Shown here: positions 8,281 through 15,867 of the stretch, piece by piece
Layout: every line of letters starts with the position of its first letter
Position numbering within the stretch: position 1 is the first letter of the stretch
From: Flectobacillus rivi
GTDB taxonomy: Bacteria; Bacteroidota; Bacteroidia; Cytophagales; Spirosomataceae
Assembly: GCF_030056655.1 (NCBI RefSeq)
Contig: NZ_JASHIE010000019.1
Span: forward strand, 91,160-155,159
DNA: 64,000 nt
Reading direction: 5' to 3'
Notes under the pieces: model-generated
Databases searched by the model: none
Told to the model about the DNA's origin: nothing
What the model saw: the letters and a program-made list of their open reading frames with translations, nothing else
Position numbers and translations under genes: made by a program

Positions 8281-9996
8281 CTAGTGCGAATCACGAGCAA
8301 CCTCACTGCCAGATTTTCCTTTCAAAAAGCTCATATCAGCGCCCAAATGCGCCTGCTCGACATGGTTGATATATAAACTGACATATCCTCGGTTGATGTT
8401 AAGGTTAGGTGCTACCCAATTATTGCGCCTGTTTTCGAGCTCTTCTTCTGATACTTCAAGCGTAAGGCTTCGATTGTCGACATCCAACTCTATCCAGTCG
8501 CCATTTTGTACAAGTGCAATATTGCCACCAGCCGCAGCCTCAGGCGAAACATGAAGAACGACCGTACCAAAACCTGTACCACTCATTCTGCCGTCCGAAA
8601 TACGTACCATATCTTTAATACCTTTTTCCAATAACTTTTTAGGCAAACTCATATTGCCAACTTCTGCCATGCCAGGATAACCTTTAGGTCCAACATTTTT
8701 GAGAACCATCACCGAGTTTTCATCAATATCAAGATCGGGGTCATCAATCTTAGCATGATAGTCCTCAATGTTTTCAAAAACTACCGCTTTTCCTCGATGC
8801 TTCATCAAAGCAGGAGTCGCAGCAGACGGTTTTATGACTGCACCATTTGGTGCTAAATTTCCTTTTACCACTGCAATTCCAGAATTGGGTTTAAAAGGAT
8901 TCTCTAGTGAACTAATGATATCAGAATTGTAAATTTCAGATTGTGTAACATTTTCAGCTACAGTTTTACCATTTACCGTAATCGTATCTTTATGTAAATG
9001 CTCTAGCATTTGTTTCATGACAGCAGGCAGGCCTCCAGCATAATACAAATCTTCCATAAAATGTTCCCCAGAAGGTTGGAGGTTTGCCAATAGAGGAATA
9101 TCTTGAGAAAGTCTATCAAAATCATCAATCGATAAATCGACGCCAATACGACCTGCAATTGCTAAAAGGTGAATCACAAAATTGGTAGAACCGCCAATCG
9201 CTGCATTTACCTTGATGGCATTTTCAAATGCTTCTCTGGTCAGTATTCTACTTAAGGTCAAATTTTCCTGCACCATTCCGACGATACGTCTGCCCGAAAG
9301 TTGAGAAATTACTTTTCTTCTGGCATCTGCTGCTGGAATAGCCGCATTGTTGGGCAAGGATAAACCTAAAGCCTCTACCATGGTTGCCATTGTGGAGGCA
9401 GTTCCCATCACGGCACAATGTCCTTGTGTACGTGCCATACAGGCTTCGGCTTCCACAAATTCTTCTTGGGATAATTCCCCTAATTTGTACGCCTCCGCAA
9501 ATCGCCAAACATCTGAAGTGCCTATATCTTTGCCTTTCCATTTGCCTTTCATCATGGGTCCACCAGAGATAACAAGGGTAGGTAAATCTACGCTACAAGC
9601 TCCCATAACCAGCGAAGGGGTAGTTTTATCACAACCACAAAGCAATACTACGCCGTCGATAGGGTTGGCTCTGATAGATTCCTCGACATCCATACTTGCC
9701 AAATTGCGATAGAGCATGGCGGTAGGTTTGATGAGCGTTTCGCCCAGAGACATCACTGGAAATTCGACAGGGAAGCCACCTGCTTCGAGAACGCCTTTTT
9801 TGACGGCTTCGGCAAGATCACGAAAATGAGCATTACAGGGAGTCAGTTCTGACCAAGTATTACAGATACCAATGACAGGTTTTCCTTCAAAGAAATCAGA
9901 TGGAATCCCTTGATTTTTCATCCAAGCTCGATAGATAAATCCATCTTTGCCTGATTTGCCAAACCAGTTTTGAGAACGAAGTTGATTTTTTTTCAT
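8281..9996 (-). CDS. IlvD/EDD family dehydratase, L-arabinonate dehydratase-like
   Basis: 571 residues. It removes water from a sugar acid (or dihydroxy acid) to give a 2-keto-3-deoxy acid. Cys54 (TPCNAH), Cys122 (CGCDKTTPS) and Cys194 (GHCAVMGTAST) fit the [2Fe-2S] ligands of the family, and Lys124 fits the carbamylated Mg-binding lysine. The opening RSQNWFG and the FYR-type start resemble L-arabinonate/pentonate dehydratases more than branched-chain IlvD, and no ilv genes are nearby. The absence of neighbouring sugar-acid genes leaves the exact substrate open. Confidence 0.88.
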   Translation of the reverse strand: MKKNQLRSQNWFGKSGKDGFIYRAWMKNQGIPSDFFEGKPVIGICNTWSELTPCNAHFRDLAEAVKKGVLEAGGFPVEFPVMSLGETLIKPTAMLYRNLASMDVEESIRANPIDGVVLLCGCDKTTPSLVMGACSVDLPTLVISGGPMMKGKWKGKDIGTSDVWRFAEAYKLGELSQEEFVEAEACMARTQGHCAVMGTASTMATMVEALGLSLPNNAAIPAADARRKVISQLSGRRIVGMVQENLTLSRILTREAFENAIKVNAAIGGSTNFVIHLLAIAGRIGVDLSIDDFDRLSQDIPLLANLQPSGEHFMEDLYYAGGLPAVMKQMLEHLHKDTITVNGKTVAENVTQSEIYNSDIISSLENPFKPNSGIAVVKGNLAPNGAVIKPSAATPALMKHRGKAVVFENIEDYHAKIDDPDLDIDENSVMVLKNVGPKGYPGMAEVGNMSLPKKLLEKGIKDMVRISDGRMSGTGFGTVVLHVSPEAAAGGNIALVQNGDWIELDVDNRSLTLEVSEEELENRRNNWVAPNLNINRGYVSLYINHVEQAHLGADMSFLKGKSGSEVARDSH

Positions 9997-10108
9997 GTTA
10001 AATAGTATTTGTTTTTCGGGATAGATGCTAAATTAATCTTTTCTGGAAATTATGATTAATTTTAGAGAGATTCAATTCGTAATGAAATCCAAAAGAGATA
10101 ATTGAATT

Positions 10109-10358
10109 AGAGTATGTTTGAAGTTTTATTTGGTATTTGTAAAAGAAATAGAATTCCTATCGACACTCCTTACTTTTCTTCACTAGGCGTGCCCGTCTAA
10201 CACAAGAAAAGTAACAGCAGCGGCGGCCGCAAAAGAAAGTCAAGAAATCCTAATCGGAGTGGCGACCCACCTCGCCTGCGGCTCAAACAGTAGGATTTCA
10301 TAAAATTTAATACAAACTTTTTCATTTTTAATTACTTAGAAAATTTAAACATGCTCTT
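10109..10358. mobile_element. NotI-core structured repeat, copy 1 (complete)
   Basis: About 250 bases bounded by inverted ends AGAGTATGTTTGAA (10109-10122) and TTTAAACATGCTCT (10344-10357), 12 of 14 matching. Inside are a stem TTACTTTTCTT/AAGAAAAGTAA, the GCGGCCGC core at 10223-10230, and a second stem GAAATCCTA (10244-10252) with TAGGATTTC (10291-10299). Other copies lie at 13598, 26217 and 55940. No ORF of note is present, so it is a candidate non-autonomous element. It fills most of the 9997-10459 gap. Confidence 0.7.
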
Positions 10359-10459
10359 AGATTATATTCTCTACGTTGCATTATTTTTTACATAAATTTG
10401 CTTAGCGTACAGCCTATGGCGTACCGCTTATAGCTATTACTTACCTCCCCAAACACCCA

Positions 10460-10966
10460 ATGTACAAAACATTTGAAACCGAACGGTTAATCTTAAAACC
10501 GACAGACCTTGAAGATGCTGAATTTATTTTGGCTTTGTTGAATACTCCCAAATGGCTTCAATTTATAGGAGATAGAAATATTCATGATGTAGAGGATGCT
10601 ATTCATTATATCAACAGTCGTGTGTTGTATCAATACGAGCGACTGGGATATGGCAATTACACCGTGATTCGTAAAGAGGATGGAGTCAAAATTGGCAGTT
10701 GTGGCTTGTACGACCGTGAAGGCTTGGAAGGTATCGACATAGGCTTTGCCTTTTTCCCAGAGTATGAAGGAAAAGGCTATGGGTTTGAAGCCGCTTCAAG
10801 GATGTTGAAGGCTGCTATTGAAGATTTTTCTCTTAAAAGAATCAAAGCTATAACCAATTTGGAGAACTATGCTTCACAAAAATTACTGGAAAAAATTGGA
10901 CTCGTTAAGGTAGATAAAATCATATTACACAACGATGAATTATTTCTTTTCGAACTGAATGTTTGA
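10460..10966 (+). CDS. GNAT N-acetyltransferase (RimJ/RimL type)
   Basis: 168 residues. It opens with the FETERLILKPTDLEDAEF pattern of the RimJ/RimL group and has the acetyl-CoA-binding stretch around FFPEYEGKGYGFEAA, then ITNLENYASQKLLEKIGL, which is typical of motif B. Members acetylate protein N-termini or small amines; the substrate cannot be told from sequence. It is preceded by copy 1 of the NotI-core repeat. Confidence 0.88.
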   Translation: MYKTFETERLILKPTDLEDAEFILALLNTPKWLQFIGDRNIHDVEDAIHYINSRVLYQYERLGYGNYTVIRKEDGVKIGSCGLYDREGLEGIDIGFAFFPEYEGKGYGFEAASRMLKAAIEDFSLKRIKAITNLENYASQKLLEKIGLVKVDKIILHNDELFLFELNV

Positions 10967-11064
10967 AAAATATAACGCCTTATGGTTTCAATTTTGCTTT
11001 AATAAGCTTGCCTACTGCATAAAGCTGATAAAATTAATTTTCTATAAAACTATTTCTCTTACCC

Positions 11065-11859
11065 ATGAAATCAATCGTTCTCTTACTCACAACATTAATT
11101 TTTTGCTTTTCTTTAAAAGCGCAAACTATTCATTATTTTGAATCTTTTGATCATCAGCGAATAGCCTATGAAGATACAGGTCGAGGCAAGCCCGTACTTT
11201 TATTGCATGGTTTTATCAATTCAGGTGCCAATTGGCGTCGAACACAGTTGTATAAAGATTTGATTGCCAAAGGTTATCGTGTTATCGTGCCAGATATGCG
11301 AGGCAATGGGAAATCTGACAAGCCTCATGAGGAGAAATTTTATCAAAACAATGCCGAAACTAAAGATATGATCGCATTGATAAAATCTTTACAGATTAAA
11401 GAATATACAGTGGTAGGCTATTCAAGAGGAGCAATTATCGCCGCTAAATTATTGAGCTTGGATAAACAAGTCAAAAAAGCAGTGCTGGGAGGAATAGGAC
11501 AGCATTTTACTAATCCAGAATGGGATAGAAGAAAAATGTTTGAGGAGGCTTTTTTAGGTAAAGCATATATGTATCCAGAGGCACAAGGAGCCGTAAAATA
11601 TGCCAAATCTATTGGGGCCGACACGTTGGTATTGGGGTATTTACAACGTTATCAACCTGCAACTTCGCCCAAAGCACTGGCAAATTTTAAAGGGAAAACG
11701 ATGATTATCAACGGTGATGCCGATTTGGATAATGGTGACCCGAAAATCTTGCAAGGATATTTTAAAAATGCAAAATTGGCAATTGTGAAAGGAGACCACA
11801 ACGGAACTTATCGTACCGCCGAATTTTCAAATGAAATACTGAAGTTTTTGGAGGAATAG
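11065..11859 (+). CDS. Secreted alpha/beta hydrolase
   Basis: 264 residues with a signal peptide (first ~20 residues, ending near KAQ). The fold motifs are clear: LLHGFINSG (oxyanion region), VPDMRGNGKSDKP, the nucleophile elbow VGYSRGA, a late Asp in INGDADLDNGDP, and the His in KGDHNGTYR. Esterase, lipase or lactonase activity is possible. It is followed by a hairpin shared with the convergent GlxA-type gene. Confidence 0.88.
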   Translation: MKSIVLLLTTLIFCFSLKAQTIHYFESFDHQRIAYEDTGRGKPVLLLHGFINSGANWRRTQLYKDLIAKGYRVIVPDMRGNGKSDKPHEEKFYQNNAETKDMIALIKSLQIKEYTVVGYSRGAIIAAKLLSLDKQVKKAVLGGIGQHFTNPEWDRRKMFEEAFLGKAYMYPEAQGAVKYAKSIGADTLVLGYLQRYQPATSPKALANFKGKTMIINGDADLDNGDPKILQGYFKNAKLAIVKGDHNGTYRTAEFSNEILKFLEE

Positions 11860-11878
11860 AAGTAGATGTAGTAAAGTT

Positions 11879-11915
11879 TCAGTATGAAGATACCAGCGTC
11901 GTATCTTCATACTGA
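11879..11915. terminator. Hairpin between convergent genes
   Basis: Perfect 15-base arms (TCAGTATGAAGATAC at 11879-11893 and its complement at 11901-11915) with a 7-base loop. It sits between the stops of the hydrolase and the GlxA-like regulator. It lacks a long T-tract, so intrinsic termination is likely but not certain. Confidence 0.6.
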
Positions 11916-11920
11916 GACAT

Positions 11921-12898
11921 TTATTCAATGCCTATTTTTTCATAACGTTGTTTATAGTCTGTTGGAGACAACCCTGTAATCTTCTTAAAAACATCTCTGA
12001 ATGCCTTCGTGTCGCTGTAGCCAACGTCAAACATTACTTCAGTAATCGTTTTTCGACCACTTTCTAAGGCTTTCTTTGCGGCTTCTATTCTTACTCGCTG
12101 GACATATTCAATTACTGAATTATTAGTTGCTTTTTTAAATCGTCTCTCAAATGTACGGCGACCAAGGTTATGCTGTGCCGCTAATTCTTCAATCGTAATG
12201 CGCTTTTCAAAATGCTCTTCGATAAATTCCTGTACCAACTTTATAGCGGAATCATCATGCATTTTTTGTCCGTGAAAAATACTGAACGATGATTGACTTT
12301 TACGGTTGATGTCTAGTACGAAAAACTTGGAAGCCAAAACAGCTAATTCTCGACTACTGTATTTTTCGACTAAGTGCAACAAGAGATTCCAGTATGAATT
12401 GGCGCCTCCACTCGAATACAATCCATTCTGTTCTGTAATAATTCGATTGTCCATCAAGGTTACCTCAGGGAACATTGTTCTGAAATCATGGGCAAATAAC
12501 CAATGCGTTGAACAAGATTTGCCATTGAGAAGTCCTGTCGAAGCCAATAAAAATGCTCCTAAACACAAACTTGCCACCTCGGTACCTTCTTGATAATTTT
12601 TACGAATCCAAGGTAGAAACGATTGATTGAGACTAATGGCATCGGATAAATTTCCACTCAGGGCAGGAATAATAATCAAGTCTGGTCTTTGTGCTTCTGA
12701 AATAACAGCATCAGTGTGTATAGAAAATACACCATTGGCGACTTTTACTTCTTTGCTTTGACCAACTAATTGAACCTCAAATAAAGGTTGCTGACCTGCT
12801 TGAGACAGAAATTGGTTGACAGCTAGTAATAGATACCGAGGGTCGGCAACTGCTTCTATTACAGCAGTTTCGGGGACAATGATAGCTACTTTTTTCAC
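11921..12898 (-). CDS. GlxA-family transcriptional regulator (DJ-1/PfpI + AraC HTH)
   Basis: 325 residues starting at GTG (12898). The reading KKVAIIVPETAVIEAV matches the expected first strand of the DJ-1/PfpI domain, which decides the start. Residues about 1-190 form the glutaminase-like domain with Cys in SLCLGAFLLASTG. Residues about 220-320 hold the two AraC-type helix-turn-helices (LAAQHNLGRRTFERRFKKAT and VMFDVGYSDTKAFRDVFKK). Such proteins regulate small-molecule catabolism or stress genes. It is divergent from the VOC gene at 13078, with paired direct repeats in the shared spacer that could be its operator. Confidence 0.9.
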   Translation of the reverse strand: MKKVAIIVPETAVIEAVADPRYLLLAVNQFLSQAGQQPLFEVQLVGQSKEVKVANGVFSIHTDAVISEAQRPDLIIIPALSGNLSDAISLNQSFLPWIRKNYQEGTEVASLCLGAFLLASTGLLNGKSCSTHWLFAHDFRTMFPEVTLMDNRIITEQNGLYSSGGANSYWNLLLHLVEKYSSRELAVLASKFFVLDINRKSQSSFSIFHGQKMHDDSAIKLVQEFIEEHFEKRITIEELAAQHNLGRRTFERRFKKATNNSVIEYVQRVRIEAAKKALESGRKTITEVMFDVGYSDTKAFRDVFKKITGLSPTDYKQRYEKIGIE

Positions 12899-12952
12899 AG
12901 ATTTTAGGTTTGAAGTAAGGTTTTTGTTTACTTACAAATGTAAAAATTAATG

Positions 12953-12981
12953 TTGTCGTAAACAACCTTTATTTTGTCGTA
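12953..12981. promoter_or_regulatory. Paired direct repeat TTGTCGTA, candidate AraC-type operator
   Basis: TTGTCGTA at 12953-12960 and again at 12974-12981, 21 bases apart, which puts both on the same face of the helix. AraC-family dimers commonly bind such tandem half-sites. The site lies in the divergent spacer between the GlxA-like regulator and the VOC gene. A further repeat, TTTTTGTAGA, occurs at 13000 and 13015. Confidence 0.45.
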
Positions 12982-13077
12982 TTTACTATCTGTGACTAAT
13001 TTTTGTAGACAGTATTTTTGTAGAAAAGAAACAATAAATAGATTTTCTGATAAAACATATTCAAAACTAAAAAACTT

Positions 13078-13491
13078 ATGGCTTCTAAAATCTTTGTAAA
13101 TCTTCCTGTAAAAAATCTTCAAAAATCTATTGAATTTTTTACTCATGTTGGATACACTTTTAACCCTCAGTTTACTGACGATCAGGCTACTTGTATGATA
13201 ATTTCTGAGAATATTTTTGTAATGTTGTTAGAAGAATCAAGATTTCAGACTTTTACGCCAAAACAGATTCCTAATGCTCACGAAACCTCCCAAGTGCTTA
13301 TTGCACTGGATTCAGAAAGTAGAGAGGAGGTTGATGCTATTTTGGAAAGAGCACTAGCCGCAGGAGGAACAGAAGCTCGTCCTGCTCAGGATTATGGCTT
13401 CATGTATGGTCGTGCCTACAATGACCTCGACGGACATATTTGGGAAATTGGCTGGATGGATATGGAGAAGTTTATGGAAATGAAACAGTAA
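13078..13491 (+). CDS. VOC family protein (glyoxalase/bleomycin-resistance fold)
   Basis: 137 residues built of two beta-alpha-beta-beta-beta modules: MASKIFVNLPVKNLQKSIEF at the start, and DLDGHIWEIGWMDMEKF at the end with the usual metal-ligand Glu in the last strand. It resembles extradiol-dioxygenase-like or lactoylglutathione-lyase-like small VOC proteins. The gene is divergent from the GlxA-type regulator, which may control it. Confidence 0.85.
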   Translation: MASKIFVNLPVKNLQKSIEFFTHVGYTFNPQFTDDQATCMIISENIFVMLLEESRFQTFTPKQIPNAHETSQVLIALDSESREEVDAILERALAAGGTEARPAQDYGFMYGRAYNDLDGHIWEIGWMDMEKFMEMKQ

Positions 13492-13597
13492 TTGAGTGAG
13501 GAGATAGGCAAAAAAGGGATAGTTTACTTCTTTATTCAAGAAGTAGGTGTTTCCGCATCTTTCCGAAATTGATTGAAATTCTTCGTACACTACTAAT

Positions 13598-13780
13598 AGT
13601 ATGTTTAAAAATTTTATTTGGCATTTGTTTAAAAAAACAACATTTCCTATCGACACTCCTTACTTTTCTTGTCTTGACACAAGAAAAGTAACCGCGCGGC
13701 GGCCGCAAAAGAAAGTCAAGAAATCCTAAACTCGCCTGCGGCTCAAACAGCAGGATTTCATTTGAAAAAACATAAAGTCT
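13598..13780. mobile_element. NotI-core structured repeat, copy 2 (internally deleted)
   Basis: Left end AGTATGTTTAAAA at 13598. A perfect 13-bp stem TTACTTTTCTTGT/ACAAGAAAAGTAA, GCGGCCGC at 13699-13706, and GAAATCCT paired with AGGATTTC follow. Compared with copies 1 and 3 it lacks the segment around CGGAGTGGCGACCCAC between the arms of the second stem. The right end is degenerate. Confidence 0.65.
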
Positions 13781-13823
13781 AACTCGCAATACCGCATAAA
13801 CACTTAATTTCTCTTTATTTAAC

Positions 13824-14195
13824 ATGAAAAAAGACAAAATTATTTTCTGGGTTACTACCACGCTCATTTTCTTATTCGAAGGAGTGATGCCAGCGCTTAC
13901 TTCTCAAACCGAATTGGCAAAGGAGGGGATTAAGCATTTGGGGTATCCTGAGTATTTTGGAAACGCCTTGGTGGTATTCAAAGTATTAGGAACATTGGCA
14001 TTGATGATTCCACAGGTCCCTAAGCGATTAAAAGAATGGGCTTATGCAGGTTTTGTATTTGACTTTCTTTTTGCCAGCATCAGTCATGCCGCCGTGGATG
14101 GCATAGGTGGTGAAGCATTTTTCCCTTTGATTGTTTTAGCTATTTTGATGGTTTCGTATTTTTATTACCATAAATTGGAGGATGGAAAAGCATAA
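13824..14195 (+). CDS. DoxX family membrane protein
   Basis: 123 residues with four hydrophobic segments (around residues 5-25, 45-63, 70-90 and 95-115) and DoxX-like sequence (KHLGYPEYFGNALVVFKVLG). The family's role is poorly defined; members often accompany redox or detoxification genes. The 3' end overlaps the next gene by 14 bases, implying translational coupling. Confidence 0.85.
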   Translation: MKKDKIIFWVTTTLIFLFEGVMPALTSQTELAKEGIKHLGYPEYFGNALVVFKVLGTLALMIPQVPKRLKEWAYAGFVFDFLFASISHAAVDGIGGEAFFPLIVLAILMVSYFYYHKLEDGKA

Positions 14196-14538
14196 GTTCT
14201 TAAGCGTAGACGAGTACGAATCAAACTTTCCTGAGGAGGTTCAACTAATTGTGGGTCAAATTCGAGATTTGATACGAGCAATTGCGCCAGAAGCACAGGA
14301 ATGTATTAGTTACAATATGCCCGCGTACAAGTTCAAAGGCGTATTAGTCTATTTTGCGGCCTACAAAAATCATATCGGATTTTATCCGACTGGTTCAGGA
14401 ATCAAACATTTTGAATCTGAGTTAGGTCCTTACAAATGGGCAAAAGGTTCGATACAATTTCCTTTAAATCAGGAGATTCCTTTTGATTTGATTCAAAAAA
14501 TTGTAACTTACAGACTAGAGGAAAATAGGAGTAAATAA
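14182..14538 (+). CDS. DUF1801 family protein (YdhG-like)
   Basis: 118 residues, with the family pattern ECISYNMPAYKFKGVLVYFA, then KNHIGFYPTGSGI and GSIQFPLNQEIPFDLIQKIV. Members adopt the frataxin-like/YdhG fold and have been proposed as iron chaperones, but the biochemical role is uncertain. It overlaps the DoxX gene and shares its transcript. A bidirectional terminator follows directly. Confidence 0.88.
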   Translation: MEKHKFLSVDEYESNFPEEVQLIVGQIRDLIRAIAPEAQECISYNMPAYKFKGVLVYFAAYKNHIGFYPTGSGIKHFESELGPYKWAKGSIQFPLNQEIPFDLIQKIVTYRLEENRSK

Positions 14539-14544
14539 AACACA

Positions 14545-14570
14545 AACCCTTGCCATACTTGGCAAGGGTT
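14545..14570. terminator. Bidirectional hairpin terminator
   Basis: AACCCTTGCC (14545-14554) and GGCAAGGGTT (14561-14570) form a perfect stem with a 6-base loop, flanked by A- and T-rich tracts, between convergent genes. Confidence 0.85.
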
Positions 14571-14575
14571 TTCTA

Positions 14576-15091
14576 TTAAAAACAATATTCTAAAATGACC
14601 ATTCCTCTGTATTCAGGTTTCATCAATTCAAAATCATGTAAAATGAGCGTGCCAATTTGTTGAAATCCGATTTTATGATAAAATCCAATGGCATCTTTAC
14701 TGCTATCCATCGCCTTTAAGACAACACTTTCTTTTCCTTGTTTTTGGGCTAATTCAAAAGCAAATTCCATCAATTTACGTCCTAACCCAAGCCCTTTGTA
14801 GGACTGATGAAAGTAGATTCTTTCGACTTCGAGGGCACTACTTTTTTCTGAATAGTCATAATTTAATTTCAAATATCCTACAGGCAAGGAATTTATCGAA
14901 AGAATGAAATAATCTGAATTTGGATGCATTATCTCGTTATAAATTACCTGTTCGGCGTATGATTTCTCAAGATACCAATCCTTTCCTCCCTCTAGCCACA
15001 AATGAAGATAATGTTCAACATAAATACTTTTACACAGCGCTGAAAGGCGTTTGCTATCCTCCAAGCTTGCTTTCATAATTTCATAATTCAT
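14576..15091 (-). CDS. GNAT N-acetyltransferase
   Basis: 171 residues. The acetyl-CoA-binding region is ERIYFHQSYKGLGLGRKLME (Q/R-x-x-G-x-G/A type), followed by VVLKAMDSSKDAIGFYHKIGF, the usual motif B. It resembles the diamine/phosphinothricin-type GNAT group, but the substrate is unknown. It starts 9 bases after the stop of the upstream hypothetical gene, so the two probably form an operon. Confidence 0.88.
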   Translation of the reverse strand: MNYEIMKASLEDSKRLSALCKSIYVEHYLHLWLEGGKDWYLEKSYAEQVIYNEIMHPNSDYFILSINSLPVGYLKLNYDYSEKSSALEVERIYFHQSYKGLGLGRKLMEFAFELAQKQGKESVVLKAMDSSKDAIGFYHKIGFQQIGTLILHDFELMKPEYRGMVILEYCF

Positions 15092-15100
15092 GATGAAGTA

Positions 15101-15682
15101 TTAAAGAGTTTTTGTTAATCGAAGTTCGTACTGCAAGTTAGGCATAAGTTCGTAATAGCAGACCTTTTGACCAGAATTCGTTAGGAATTGACGTACCAAA
15201 AAGTTTTTCTCGAAATATAAGGAATCATTACCACGATAATTAAAAAGGTTTGTTCCCATGAGCGGAGGCAAGGCAAACGAATGTAAATGTTCTTGCTGTA
15301 ATTCATAAGCTTGAACGACGTATCCTTTGGAGGTTAGTCCAAACAGATATATTTCTGGCGAATTATTTAAATTGAAATCGCCATCCACAAAGTACATTTT
15401 TGTAGAAATACTGTTAATTTTTCGTTGCCATTTCCTTGAACCATAACTAATAGTAACGTTGCCTTTTTTATCCACACATACCTTATAAAGCGTAGTGTTA
15501 GAGTACCATAACCACAGACAAGAATCTGATTTCGCTGGAGTAGTTTTGGACAGATCAGGTAAGGCATTCTTGATATTTTTTTGGATAAAGCGTTCTTCTT
15601 GATGTTCGTTCCAAAAAACATAACAAAGCATTCCTGTCAATAAGGTTGCAACACAAGAAGTAAAGAAGGTGATTTTTTTCAT
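15101..15682 (-). CDS. Hypothetical membrane-anchored protein
   Basis: 193 residues with one N-terminal hydrophobic segment (TFFTSCVATLLTGMLCYVFW) that would anchor it to the inner membrane. The rest looks like a small beta-rich periplasmic domain (SGQKVCYYELMPNLQYELRL at the end). I do not recognise the family. It is cotranscribed with the GNAT gene downstream. Confidence 0.65.
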   Translation of the reverse strand: MKKITFFTSCVATLLTGMLCYVFWNEHQEERFIQKNIKNALPDLSKTTPAKSDSCLWLWYSNTTLYKVCVDKKGNVTISYGSRKWQRKINSISTKMYFVDGDFNLNNSPEIYLFGLTSKGYVVQAYELQQEHLHSFALPPLMGTNLFNYRGNDSLYFEKNFLVRQFLTNSGQKVCYYELMPNLQYELRLTKTL

Positions 15683-15867
15683 TTTTTCAGGAAAATATCG
15701 GCATTATCATGTAAATTTACCCAGAATGATTTGAATAATCGAAGAACTAAAATTTATTCAAATCGACTATTTTTGACAGATACCTTCTCATAAACGATTC
15801 TCCCCGCAAAATGAAGAATTTACGTAGAGTAAAGTATCATTTATGACGAAACAAAGCCATAATACCT

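Noticed and set aside
10959..11141. 60-codon frame after the GNAT gene
   Set aside because: It overlaps the signal-peptide start of the hydrolase gene, is rich in Phe/Leu/Ile from AT-rich DNA, and has no motif.
13532..13867. 111-codon minus-strand frame across NotI-core repeat copy 2
   Set aside because: It reads through a non-coding structured repeat and overlaps the DoxX start; the frame is not kept in the other copies.
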